From positions 1-61,625 of the forward strand of contig CATOJE010000011.1 of NCBI GenBank assembly GCA_951800145.1: DNA of 61,625 nucleotides, given 5' to 3'. Source of the stretch: an uncultured Lachnospiraceae bacterium (GTDB lineage Bacteria; Bacillota; Clostridia; Lachnospirales; Lachnospiraceae). The notes under the pieces are model-generated. The model did no database searches, was not told the DNA's origin, and saw only the letters and a list, made by a program, of their open reading frames with translations. Each line of letters starts with the position of its first letter. The first letter of the stretch is position 1. A program made the translations under genes and the position numbers. Shown here one piece after another: positions 24,376 through 30,730 of this stretch.

Positions 24376-24429
24376 CGGGAAGGCGCAGTAATGAGAACGC
24401 ATAAGCGTAGCAATGAGAGCGCCATCCCG
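24376..24429. other. Large compound hairpin in the noncoding region
   Basis: CGGGA-a-GGCGC (24376-24386) pairs with GCGCC-a-TCCCG (24419-24429), and an inner tetraloop stem ACGC-ATAA-GCGT sits at 24397-24408. Between the stems the motif AATGAGA is repeated on both sides. Such compound stems mark complementary-strand origins or packaging signals in filamentous phages. No gene is present from 24207 to 24587. Confidence 0.75.
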
Positions 24430-24458
24430 ATTATAAGAGTATTGCAAGTGTCCGCGCT

Positions 24459-24487
24459 GTTGTTGTGGGTGCATCGGTAACCCTCAT
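24459..24487. repeat. Direct repeat flanking the large hairpin, copy 2
   Basis: Matches 24332-24360 at 27 of 29 positions; the two differences are both C/G swaps. Confidence 0.8.
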
Positions 24488-24587
24488 AAAAAAATATCCA
24501 ACTTTATCGTAACACAAACACAAGGATAAAGCAATCCAAACTATTGTTTTATCCCAAATATTCCTAAAAAAGGAAAGGGCAAGCAGC

Positions 24588-25025
24588 ATGATAACTATGA
24601 CAAGAGCAGAAGCTTTTAGTATTTTACATCGTATATACCCAGGACTGGTATTAGATGATTTTCGGACGGCTCGTGCAGGATATGACATTTATGTGTCACC
24701 GCAGTGTTCCGCATGGGTGTCCGATTTAGGAAACCGGCTTGAAATTAATGAGCGAAATGGGGCCATATCCTGGAATATTTCCTTACAAGATTTGGAGGAA
24801 AAAAACGATTATGTTGTGTTTAAACAGTTGGGTGGAAACGGAAGATTCCCGTTCACGATATCTGAATTAAGTGGTATTACTTTAATCGGTGAAAACTTTT
24901 GTTTTATCCCAAACCATGATGCATGGGAAAGCTGCTTGCAGTTTCCCACCAATGATTATATCATCTGTTTCTCAAATGACAAGACAAAGATAGAATCATC
25001 CTCATTTTGTCAGGGAAGGGAATAA
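24588..25025 (+). CDS. Phage protein of unknown function
   Basis: This 145-residue soluble protein begins MITMTRAEAFSILHRIYPGL and has no motif I recognise. Its 23-bp start region (24573-24595: GAAAGGGCAAGCAGC then ATG) is almost identical to that of rep (26916-26938), which suggests a shared translational control. It overlaps the next start by no bases but is only two bases away, and together with the pV-like gene it forms the early rightward operon. Confidence 0.7.
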   Translation: MITMTRAEAFSILHRIYPGLVLDDFRTARAGYDIYVSPQCSAWVSDLGNRLEINERNGAISWNISLQDLEEKNDYVVFKQLGGNGRFPFTISELSGITLIGENFCFIPNHDAWESCLQFPTNDYIICFSNDKTKIESSSFCQGRE

Positions 25026-25027
25026 TT

Positions 25028-25270
25028 ATGGCAGCAAATAAATATGAGACGCTGAAAATCCGTAAAGATTACCTGGACACTCTGTTATCTGAGATTAAGA
25101 GCGATATTACTTCCGCTGATGGAATTACCTTTAATCATGGCAAGTTATCTGCACTGTTATCTTTAGGCTTGATCTCATATGACGTATATAGCCAGGTTAT
25201 AAATTCTGCGATGAATTCTGTCTTTGGTGAAGGATATACACTTAAGTTAACCACGGGTGAAGCCCCTTAA
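25028..25270 (+). CDS. Phage protein of unknown function
   Basis: This 80-residue protein begins MAANKYETLKIRKDYLDTLL; AGGGAAGGG precedes ATG 25028. It is mostly helical with SADGITFNHGKLSALLSLGL in the middle. Its stop lies inside the loop of a GC-rich hairpin (25260-25279). No family recognised. Confidence 0.65.
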   Translation: MAANKYETLKIRKDYLDTLLSEIKSDITSADGITFNHGKLSALLSLGLISYDVYSQVINSAMNSVFGEGYTLKLTTGEAP

Positions 25271-25279
25271 CGGGGGCTT
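25260..25279 (+). terminator. GC-rich hairpin overlapping a stop codon
   Basis: AAGCCCC (25260-25266) pairs with GGGGCTT (25273-25279); the TAA of the preceding gene is in the loop. Only a weak T/A-rich stretch follows, so it may attenuate more than terminate. Confidence 0.45.
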
Positions 25280-25305
25280 GCCCTTAAAAAATACTCAAGC
25301 GGTTC

Positions 25306-25387
25306 TTTTCCGGTTTCATCGGCAAACCGGTGAAAATGCTGTTACGTTGGGGCTCTCCCCTCACATCCAGAGACACGTCTGGATGTG
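25306..25387. other. Two stem-loops before the pV-like gene
   Basis: CCGGTTT (25310-25316) pairs with AAACCGG (25324-25330). A 10-bp perfect stem CACATCCAGA (25362-25371) pairs with TCTGGATGTG (25378-25387) around GACACG. The rest of the gap (25388-25516) is an A-rich stretch. These are candidate packaging or complementary-strand initiation structures. Confidence 0.7.
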
Positions 25388-25516
25388 GTACGTTGACAAC
25401 CACATAAAGCAATCCAAACAAAAAGCAAGTAATAAAATTGCGCAAAAAAAAAGAAAACAAGAAGAAAAACTGCGCAAAAAAAGAAGAATAAAAAAAAGAA
25501 AAAAGGAGTAAAAAAG

Positions 25517-25792
25517 ATGAAAGCACGTGTATTAGGGACAGAAAAAGTATCATATACCAGCCGTAAAACCAGCCTCCCCGTATCCGGGATATGCCTGTAT
25601 ATAGCCTACAAGGATCCATCCATAGTCGGTGAGGCCGTGGATAAAGTATTTATTTCAGACAACCTTGGCATCCGCCGTGATGCGGAAGCAGTCCAGCCCG
25701 GCATGACGGTGGAGCTGGACACAAATTTGAGGGGTGGTATATCTGGAGTAATGATTATTGATGATGGCACTGCGGGCAAGCCGGCAAAATAA
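25517..25792 (+). CDS. Small pV-like candidate single-strand DNA-binding protein
   Basis: This 91-residue protein begins MKARVLGTEKVSYTSRKTSL and alternates short beta strands and turns, ending VQPGMTVELDTNLRGGISGVM then IIDDGTAGKPAK. Length (Ff pV is 87), beta-rich pattern, the strand-turn spacing at the C-terminus and the position in the replication module fit the OB-fold pV family, but I see no clear sequence identity, so this is inference. AAAGGAG precedes the ATG. If correct, it coats the virion strand before packaging. Confidence 0.5.
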   Translation: MKARVLGTEKVSYTSRKTSLPVSGICLYIAYKDPSIVGEAVDKVFISDNLGIRRDAEAVQPGMTVELDTNLRGGISGVMIIDDGTAGKPAK

Positions 25793-25833
25793 CCCCGCCC
25801 CGCCCATACTGCCCACCCACAAGCAATGCACTC

Positions 25834-25873
25834 CCCCTGCCCTCTCCTACCAAGGATGACAGGGGCCTTTTTT
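25834..25873 (+). terminator. Terminator after the pV-like gene
   Basis: CCCCTG (25834-25839) can pair with CAGGGG (25860-25865), followed by CCTTTTTT. The loop is long (20 nt), so strength is uncertain. Confidence 0.5.
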
Positions 25874-25953
25874 CCATCCCACCAGCCCCGCCCAGACGAC
25901 GGGATAGCAAGCGCCACCCTACGCCCTCTCCAGGCCGGCCCCACCCCCTGCCA

Positions 25954-26010
25954 GGGAAGCAATTAATCTAGCCATTTCCCAAGGGGAAAGGGATTGATTA
26001 ATTGCTTCCC
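25954..26010. other. Long perfect hairpin in the origin region
   Basis: A 15-bp perfect stem, GGGAAGCAATTAATC (25954-25968) with GATTAATTGCTTCCC (25996-26010), encloses a second stem TTTCCC (25975-25980) with GGGAAA (25984-25989). There is no T run, so it is not a terminator. It is a strong candidate for a packaging signal or complementary-strand origin. Confidence 0.8.
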
Positions 26011-26147
26011 GCTTAAGGATAGGTGAGTCAACATGATCCCCAGGCCTGGATTAATTTAAGCCTTTACCAGCAAAGTTAAGGACGCAACTCCCCACTTTTT
26101 TCCTTGTCCGCCCAGAAAAAGTCTGCTTACGCCGATAAATTAGGGCG

Positions 26148-26180
26148 GGACGTGGGAGCATCGCCGGGGGGCCCACGTCC
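26148..26180. other. Nine-bp GC-rich hairpin
   Basis: GGACGTGGG (26148-26156) pairs perfectly with CCCACGTCC (26172-26180). It lies between the long hairpin at 25954 and the replication origin. Confidence 0.65.
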
Positions 26181-26261
26181 ACGGGAATACTGTTATGGGG
26201 TGCCACAACCTATGCTGGCGAATCCTGTCCTTGTGCGATCTATGTGTGGGCCTGGTCTGGG

Positions 26262-26301
26262 CATATTTCCCTTGGGTATAGTATTACCCAAGGGAAATAT
26301 G
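26262..26301 (+). other. CRESS-type replication origin hairpin with nonanucleotide TAGTATTAC
   Basis: A perfect 15-bp stem CATATTTCCCTTGGG (26262-26276) with CCCAAGGGAAATATG (26287-26301) extends to 17 bp if TA/TA pairs form. It displays TAGTATTAC at 26279-26287 across loop and stem top. The same nonanucleotide form is used by circoviruses, where Rep nicks between its seventh and eighth bases. It lies on the same strand as rep and about 0.63 kb upstream of it. Confidence 0.88.
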
Positions 26302-26391
26302 TCGCAAGTCGCAGTTTTGCCAGTGTTTATCGGGCTTCCCGCCCTGCGACATGACCTTGTCGCATTTGTCGCAAGTCGCAAATTTGTCGCA
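26301..26391. repeat. GTCGCA iterons next to the origin
   Basis: Six direct copies of GTCGCA start at 26301, 26308, 26359, 26368, 26375 and 26386, plus one inverted copy (TGCGAC, 26345-26350). The doublet GTCGCAAGTCGCA occurs twice (26301-26313 and 26368-26380). In CRESS viruses short iterons beside the stem-loop are the specific Rep-binding sites. Confidence 0.88.
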
Positions 26392-26448
26392 GATTAAAAA
26401 AAACCGAAAAGCCACAAGGAATTATCCCATTCCCCAGCTTACCTTTCT

Positions 26449-26510
26449 CCCCCGCTTTTAACCAGTCCGCTTAGGGCCGCGAGGGGATACTTAAGGAGGC
26501 ACCCCTTAAG
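26449..26510. repeat. Copy 2 of the duplicated hairpin segment
   Basis: Near-identical to 21827-21887. The hairpin reads CTTAAGG (26489-26495) with CCTTAAG (26504-26510). It lies between the iterons and the small gene before rep. Stems 26534-26540/26560-26566 (GCAGAGC/GCTCTGC) and 26572-26580/26592-26600 (AAATTACAG/CTGTAATTT) follow. Confidence 0.85.
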
Positions 26511-26677
26511 CCTACCGGAGGGACAAAAGGCAAGCAGAGCGCGCAGCAGAGACGGGACGGCTCTGCGGAGAAAATTACAGACACTCCGTGGCTGTAATTT
26601 CCCCCATCCCATTCCCTCCCCCCTCCCTAAAAAAGACAGGAGAACTAACAAAACAGATAGCATAAGGACAAAAAAAA

Positions 26678-26896
26678 ATGACAGAAGATGATGTAGAAGC
26701 CATGATGTTAAACAGGAAAGATACAGGCGTGGATACCGTAGACATGACAATTCTTGTCCTCGCGCTAACCTGTATGTTAACAGCAACAAACCTAAACGAT
26801 TTAGAAAATTACTCGGCCAAGGCACAGACAATCATAAGCGTCATCCACCGCTTAAAACGTAATGAGATTATAGCATATTCCCAGAAACCGTCTTGA
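26678..26896 (+). CDS. Small phage protein upstream of rep
   Basis: This 72-residue protein begins MTEDDVEAMMLNRKDTGVDT and has a moderately hydrophobic middle (MTILVLALTCMLTATNL). AAGGAC lies before a run of A and the ATG. It lies 34 bp upstream of rep on the same strand and is probably co-transcribed. Function unknown; a replication accessory or copy-control role would suit its place. Confidence 0.6.
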   Translation: MTEDDVEAMMLNRKDTGVDTVDMTILVLALTCMLTATNLNDLENYSAKAQTIISVIHRLKRNEIIAYSQKPS

Positions 26897-26930
26897 CGAA
26901 AAAAAAATCAGAAATGAAAGGGCAAGCAAC

Positions 26931-28052
26931 ATGACAACCACCGCAACATTAACAGCCGGAAAACTATCCGGAAAGGTGATCCCCCAGGTAACGTCTGAGG
27001 AGGAAACCACCACTTTCCCACTCTTAAAGCCAACAGCCATGATAGCTGACAAGGACACCCAGTCCCGGAAATGGCAGATAACGATTAACAACCCAAAAGA
27101 AAAGGGCTTTACCCACGACAAGATAAACGAGACAATCCAGGCAAACTTTAAGTCGGTAATCTACTACTGCCTTGCCGATGAAATTGGCGAGAGCGGCACC
27201 TACCACACCCACATTTTCCTTTGTGGCCGTTCCGGTATCCGCTTTAGCACCATCAAGAAGAAATTTGAAGGCGCTCATTTTGAGATGTGCAACGGCACAG
27301 CCCAGGAAAACAAAGAATACGTCTCCAAAACCGGCAAGTGGAAAAACCATGAAAAATCCGAAACCCGGGTAGAAGGAAGCTTTGAAGAGTATGGTGAGAT
27401 GCCCATAGAGCGGAAAGGCCGTAAAAACAACATGGACGATGTCTACTCCATGATAAAGGATGGTTATAGTAACTTCCAAATATTGGAACAGATACCAGAA
27501 ATGATGCTGTATATGGACAAGATCGAGGCGGCCCGTCAGAATATCGTATGGGAAAAATTTAGAGAACAGCCGCGAAAAGTAGAGGTAGTCTACATATATG
27601 GTGACACAGGGACAGGAAAAACGCGCTCGGTCGTAGAAAAATACGGGTACGCTAACATTTATCGAGTGACAGATTATTTACATCCCTTTGATGGTTACAA
27701 AGGGGAAGATGTAATTGTCTTTGAGGAATTCCGGACATCAATTAACATATCGGCAATGTTAAACTACACGGATATCCATCCTGTTGATTTACCCTGCCGC
27801 TATGTAAACCGGCCCGCCTGTTACACAAAAGTATATATCATTAGCAATATCTCCCTTCCGGAACAATATAAAAACGAAACAGAACGGGATATTGATGCGT
27901 TTTACCGTCGCATAAAGAAAATCCGCCACTTTACCTATGAAGGAATCCAGGAATACAAAATCAAGCGTATCGGAAGCGGCTTCCGGATTGTCTTAGACGG
28001 TGAATTTGTCCCATTTACAGCAGCGGAAGGGAGGAAAAACCATGTACATTGA
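26931..28052 (+). CDS. CRESS-type Rep: HUH endonuclease with SF3 helicase
   Basis: This 373-residue protein has, in order, HUH motif I QITINNP (49-55), motif II YHTHIFL with His92 and His94 for the metal, motif III YVSK with catalytic Tyr130 and Lys133, then superfamily 3 helicase Walker A GDTGTGKT (224-231), Walker B DVIVFEEF (260-267) and motif C IISN (303-306). This is the full domain order of Rep from CRESS-DNA viruses and related bacterial plasmids. It should nick TAGTATTAC in the hairpin at 26262, bind the GTCGCA iterons and unwind DNA for rolling-circle replication. A classical inovirus initiator lacks this helicase. Its start region resembles that of the gene at 24588. Confidence 0.93.
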   Translation: MTTTATLTAGKLSGKVIPQVTSEEETTTFPLLKPTAMIADKDTQSRKWQITINNPKEKGFTHDKINETIQANFKSVIYYCLADEIGESGTYHTHIFLCGRSGIRFSTIKKKFEGAHFEMCNGTAQENKEYVSKTGKWKNHEKSETRVEGSFEEYGEMPIERKGRKNNMDDVYSMIKDGYSNFQILEQIPEMMLYMDKIEAARQNIVWEKFREQPRKVEVVYIYGDTGTGKTRSVVEKYGYANIYRVTDYLHPFDGYKGEDVIVFEEFRTSINISAMLNYTDIHPVDLPCRYVNRPACYTKVYIISNISLPEQYKNETERDIDAFYRRIKKIRHFTYEGIQEYKIKRIGSGFRIVLDGEFVPFTAAEGRKNHVH

Positions 28053-28263
28053 ATTAAACCAGAAGGAGCTGCTGCTCCTCTCCTATGGCTTAAACGGCTA
28101 CATGGAGCAGCTGGAAGAGCGTATCAAAAGTACAAACTATTTTTTCCAACATTACCACGAGGAAACCCGTAAGCAGATATCAGAGGAAAATTTATCCCTG
28201 CTCCAGGCACAGATGATCCACGTTGATCATCTGCGAGAAAAGATACTTGCTTATTTATTTTGA
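28042..28263 (+). CDS. Small helical phage protein after rep
   Basis: This 73-residue protein begins MYIELNQKELLLLSYGLNGY and is charged and helical. GGGAGG lies before ATG 28042. It overlaps the end of rep by 11 bp, so it is translationally coupled and may act with Rep. The -35 box of the end promoter lies inside its last codons. No family recognised. Confidence 0.65.
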   Translation: MYIELNQKELLLLSYGLNGYMEQLEERIKSTNYFFQHYHEETRKQISEENLSLLQAQMIHVDHLREKILAYLF

Positions 28264-28275
28264 TAACGATATAAT
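28247..28275 (+). promoter_or_regulatory. Promoter at the right end of the prophage
   Basis: TTGCTT (28247-28252) and TATAAT (28270-28275) are 17 bp apart and point rightward across the attachment site. ACGATATAATA at its -10 also occurs at the host promoter left of attL. In the lysogen it would drive the TtcA-like/xer genes; in the excised circle it would read into the phage structural genes. Confidence 0.62.
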
Positions 28276-28320
28276 AATTGGGTAAACACAGTAAAACAAG
28301 CAATCAGGGAACGATACGCT

Positions 28321-28356
28321 AACTATTCGTAATTAACTATTCTTTCGCGAATAGTT
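28321..28356. repeat. Right attachment site (attR), dif-like
   Basis: The core at 28335-28356 is identical to 15189-15210. The extra half-site AACTATTCG lies at 28321-28329, here five bases before the core instead of three, so the match breaks immediately left of the core. This marks the crossover region as within the 22 bp. Confidence 0.85.
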
Positions 28357-28387
28357 AGACATCAGAAAGGATGCCCTATCTCATTCC

Positions 28388-29125
28388 ATGAAACTTCAAC
28401 GTCTTTTAAGTCTAACCCGCCAAGCCATCGATGCTTATCATATGATTTCTCCCGGCGATCATATTGCCCTGGGACTTTCCGGTGGAAAAGACAGTTTAAC
28501 ATTGCTTTATGCGCTGGCAAATCTCAAGCGGTTTTATCCAAACGCCTTTGAGCTGTCGGCAGTAACCGTGGATTTAGGTCTCGGCAATATGAATCTGGAG
28601 CTGGTTCGGGAGCTCTGTAAACAGCTATCGGTTCCCTATAAAATCATTCCCACAAAGATTGGGAAAATTCTTTTTGATGTCCGCCAGGAGTCAAATCCCT
28701 GCTCCTTATGTGCGAAAATGCGAAAAGGAGCTTTAAACCGGGCAGTGAAAGAATTAGGTTGTAATAAAGTTGCTTATGCCCACCACAAGGATGACTTGAT
28801 TGAGACCATGATGCTTTCTATGCTGTACGAGGGGCGCTTTTATTCCTTCTCTCCCTACACCTATCTGGATCGGATGGAGCTGGCGGTGATTCGCCCTCTT
28901 ATTTTTGTGTCTGAGGCAGAGGTGATTGGCTTCCGCAATAAATATCAGCTGCCAGTTTGTAAAAATCCCTGTCCCATGGATGGACACACGAAACGAGAAT
29001 ATGTAAAAGAATTATTAAAGAAATTAGAGTTAGAGAACCCCGGGGCAAAAAAGCAGCTGTTCCGGACAATTATCGAAGGAACGATCCCTGGCTGGCCGGA
29101 GCCAGACCGCTCTAAGCTTCCATAG
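28388..29125 (+). CDS. TtcA-like PP-loop tRNA thiolation enzyme
   Basis: This 245-residue protein has the PP-loop SGGKDSLTLL (about residues 30-39) that adenylates its substrate, and two CxxC motifs (NPCSLCAKM, about 98-106, and KNPCPMDG) of the TtcA/TtuA group, which thiolates tRNA using a Fe-S cluster. TtcA acts on C32; assignment to that exact position is inference. The second motif here is C-x-x-x-C-like, partly altered. The recombinase gene follows after 15 bp. Its normal promoter is probably the one left of attL, now separated by the prophage. The ribosome site AAAGGA is unusually far (17 nt) from the ATG. Confidence 0.82.
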   Translation: MKLQRLLSLTRQAIDAYHMISPGDHIALGLSGGKDSLTLLYALANLKRFYPNAFELSAVTVDLGLGNMNLELVRELCKQLSVPYKIIPTKIGKILFDVRQESNPCSLCAKMRKGALNRAVKELGCNKVAYAHHKDDLIETMMLSMLYEGRFYSFSPYTYLDRMELAVIRPLIFVSEAEVIGFRNKYQLPVCKNPCPMDGHTKREYVKELLKKLELENPGAKKQLFRTIIEGTIPGWPEPDRSKLP

Positions 29126-29140
29126 AAAGAAGGTATTGAT

Positions 29141-30220
29141 TTGAGTAATCTTCCATATCATGAACAAATTGATCGGGATAATATCCTGCATCTGCGCCAA
29201 TTGATGCAGGCTCTCCCTCTCTTCTGCTCCCAGTTTTTCCGGGGGATCGAGCCCAGAACCTCATCCAGAACCAGGATTGCCTATGCTTATGACCTGAAGG
29301 TATTTTTTGAATTTTTAGTGAAGGAGCATCCGAAATTCCTGGGTATGGACATCCGGCAGTTTAAGCTTTCTCAGCTGGATGAGCTGCAGGTGGTAGATAT
29401 TGAAGAATATATGGAGTATTTAAAGTACCGCTTTAATGACAAGAATCAGGAGATCATAAATAAGGAGCGGGGAATCGTCCGAAAAATCAGCGCTCTAAAG
29501 AGCTTTTATAATTATTTCTTCCGTTTAGAGGAGATCAAGACAAATCCGCTTGCCCTGGTTCAGCTTCCCAAGCTCCATGATAAAGAGATTATACGGCTGG
29601 AAATCGATGAAGTGGTTCATCTCCTGGATGAGGTGGAAGCCGGGGATAAGCTTACAGAAAAGCAAAAAGCATATCATGCAAAGACAAAGATCCGGGATCT
29701 CGCCCTTCTCACCCTTCTTTTAGGAACTGGAATCCGTGTTTCCGAATGTGTTGGCTTAAACCTCCGGGACATCGACTTTGACAGCGGTGGAATCCGCATC
29801 CATCGTAAGGGAGGGAAGGAAGTCACCGTCTATTTTGGCACAGAGGTGGAAGCGGCCCTTCGGGATTATCTGGATGAGAGAACGCTTATAATTCCTGAAT
29901 CAGGCCACGAGGAGGCGCTGTTCCTCTCCCTTCAGAATAAACGGATCTCGGTCCGAAGCGTGGAAAATCTGGTTAAAAAATATGCGACACTGGTCACGCC
30001 TTTGAAAAAAATCACCCCTCATAAGCTGCGAAGCACCTATGGAACCAATCTATATCGGGAAACCGGAGATATTTATCTGGTAGCGGATGTTCTGGGGCAC
30101 TCCGATGTGAATACCACGAAAAAGCACTACGCAGCACTGGAGGATCAGCGGCGGCGAAGCGCCCGCAATGCAGTCCAGCTTAGGGAAAAAGAATCAAAGG
30201 GTTCCAGTACTCCGCACTGA
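29141..30220 (+). CDS. Host tyrosine recombinase, XerS-like
   Basis: This 359-residue protein (TTG start, AAGAAGG upstream) has an N-terminal SAM-like core-binding domain (about 37-135) and a catalytic domain with all key residues: Arg199 in GTGIRVSE, Lys223 in HRKGGKE, His294 and Arg297 in HKLRSTYG, His320 in LGHSD and the nucleophile Tyr330 in TKKHYAAL. The length is that of XerS (about 356), longer than XerC/XerD (about 300). XerS works alone on difSL, and that site lies beside xerS in streptococci. Here the dif-like site lies about 0.8 kb upstream, so this enzyme is the prime candidate for both dimer resolution and prophage integration. Confidence 0.85.
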   Translation: MSNLPYHEQIDRDNILHLRQLMQALPLFCSQFFRGIEPRTSSRTRIAYAYDLKVFFEFLVKEHPKFLGMDIRQFKLSQLDELQVVDIEEYMEYLKYRFNDKNQEIINKERGIVRKISALKSFYNYFFRLEEIKTNPLALVQLPKLHDKEIIRLEIDEVVHLLDEVEAGDKLTEKQKAYHAKTKIRDLALLTLLLGTGIRVSECVGLNLRDIDFDSGGIRIHRKGGKEVTVYFGTEVEAALRDYLDERTLIIPESGHEEALFLSLQNKRISVRSVENLVKKYATLVTPLKKITPHKLRSTYGTNLYRETGDIYLVADVLGHSDVNTTKKHYAALEDQRRRSARNAVQLREKESKGSSTPH

Positions 30221-30257
30221 AAACCTTTGTGCAAATAAAAAGGAAAGGAAATTCGTT

Positions 30258-30710
30258 ATGACTGAGCAAAACAAAACACAGGAAGTCAAGACGCAGGAGG
30301 TATTGTGGAAGGATCGGAAGCACTTTATGTGGTTTCCATGGTCATTCACAAAATATTACATTCAAAATGACAGGCTTATGCTGGAAAGCGGGCTCCTCCA
30401 CACAACACTGGATGAAACCCTGTTATACCGCATCGTGGATTTAACCATGCGCCAGTCCTTTGCAGGAAAGCTTTTTAACACAGGGGATATCATCCTCAAA
30501 GCTAAGGTGGACACCTCCTCTGAGATCGTGCTCCACAATATCTCCAACCCCAAAAAGGTCCGCCTCCTAATCTCTGAGCTAGTAGAGGAAAGCAGGCAAA
30601 GCCGCAATGTAGTCGGAAAGGAATTTTACAGCGGGCAAGGTCATGATCACATCTGCGACCATGGCCATGGGGATGATTACGATGGAGATTATGAGGATGA
30701 GCTGTCATGA
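30258..30710 (+). CDS. Bacterial PH-domain protein
   Basis: This 150-residue protein begins MTEQNKTQEVKTQEVLWKDR and shows the PH-like strand pattern with FTKYYIQNDRLMLESGLLHTT and RIVDLTMRQS, as in DUF304/bPH2 proteins. I chose ATG 30258, with AGGAAAGGAAA upstream. The C-terminus is rich in His and Asp (GHDHICDHGHGDDYDGDYED), a possible metal-binding tail. No membrane segment. Function unknown. Confidence 0.78.
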   Translation: MTEQNKTQEVKTQEVLWKDRKHFMWFPWSFTKYYIQNDRLMLESGLLHTTLDETLLYRIVDLTMRQSFAGKLFNTGDIILKAKVDTSSEIVLHNISNPKKVRLLISELVEESRQSRNVVGKEFYSGQGHDHICDHGHGDDYDGDYEDELS

Positions 30711-30730
30711 CGGCAGAAGGATCACGGATA

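Larger units (their letters stand above)
15189..28356 (+). mobile_element. Inovirus-like (filamentous phage) prophage with CRESS-type replication module
   Basis: An element of about 13,146 bp is bounded by perfect 22-bp direct repeats (15189-15210 and 28335-28356). It encodes a coat-like protein, a Zot/pI-type ATPase, pIII- and pVI-like proteins, two ribbon-helix-helix regulators, a pV-like small protein and a Rep with HUH and SF3 helicase motifs, and it contains a CRESS-type origin. No integrase or transposase lies inside, so integration probably uses a host Xer recombinase, as established for dif-integrating filamentous phages such as CTXphi. Parts (about 19.4-20.9 kb and 22-24.5 kb) are visibly richer in A+T than the host, suggesting a mosaic origin. 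It is larger than most inoviruses (5-9 kb). Confidence 0.9.

Noticed and set aside
24271-24490. CRISPR array
   Set aside because: Only two 29-bp repeats with a structured 98-bp interval and no cas genes; it fits a phage noncoding region.
25257-25511. Lys-rich ORF of 84 residues
   Set aside because: It crosses three hairpins and an A-rich stretch that by itself encodes Lys and Arg; no ribosome site fits. I cannot fully exclude it.
26104-26397. Plus-strand ORF of 97 residues across the origin
   Set aside because: TTG start without a ribosome site; it spans the CRESS hairpin and iterons, and the palindromes dictate its sequence.
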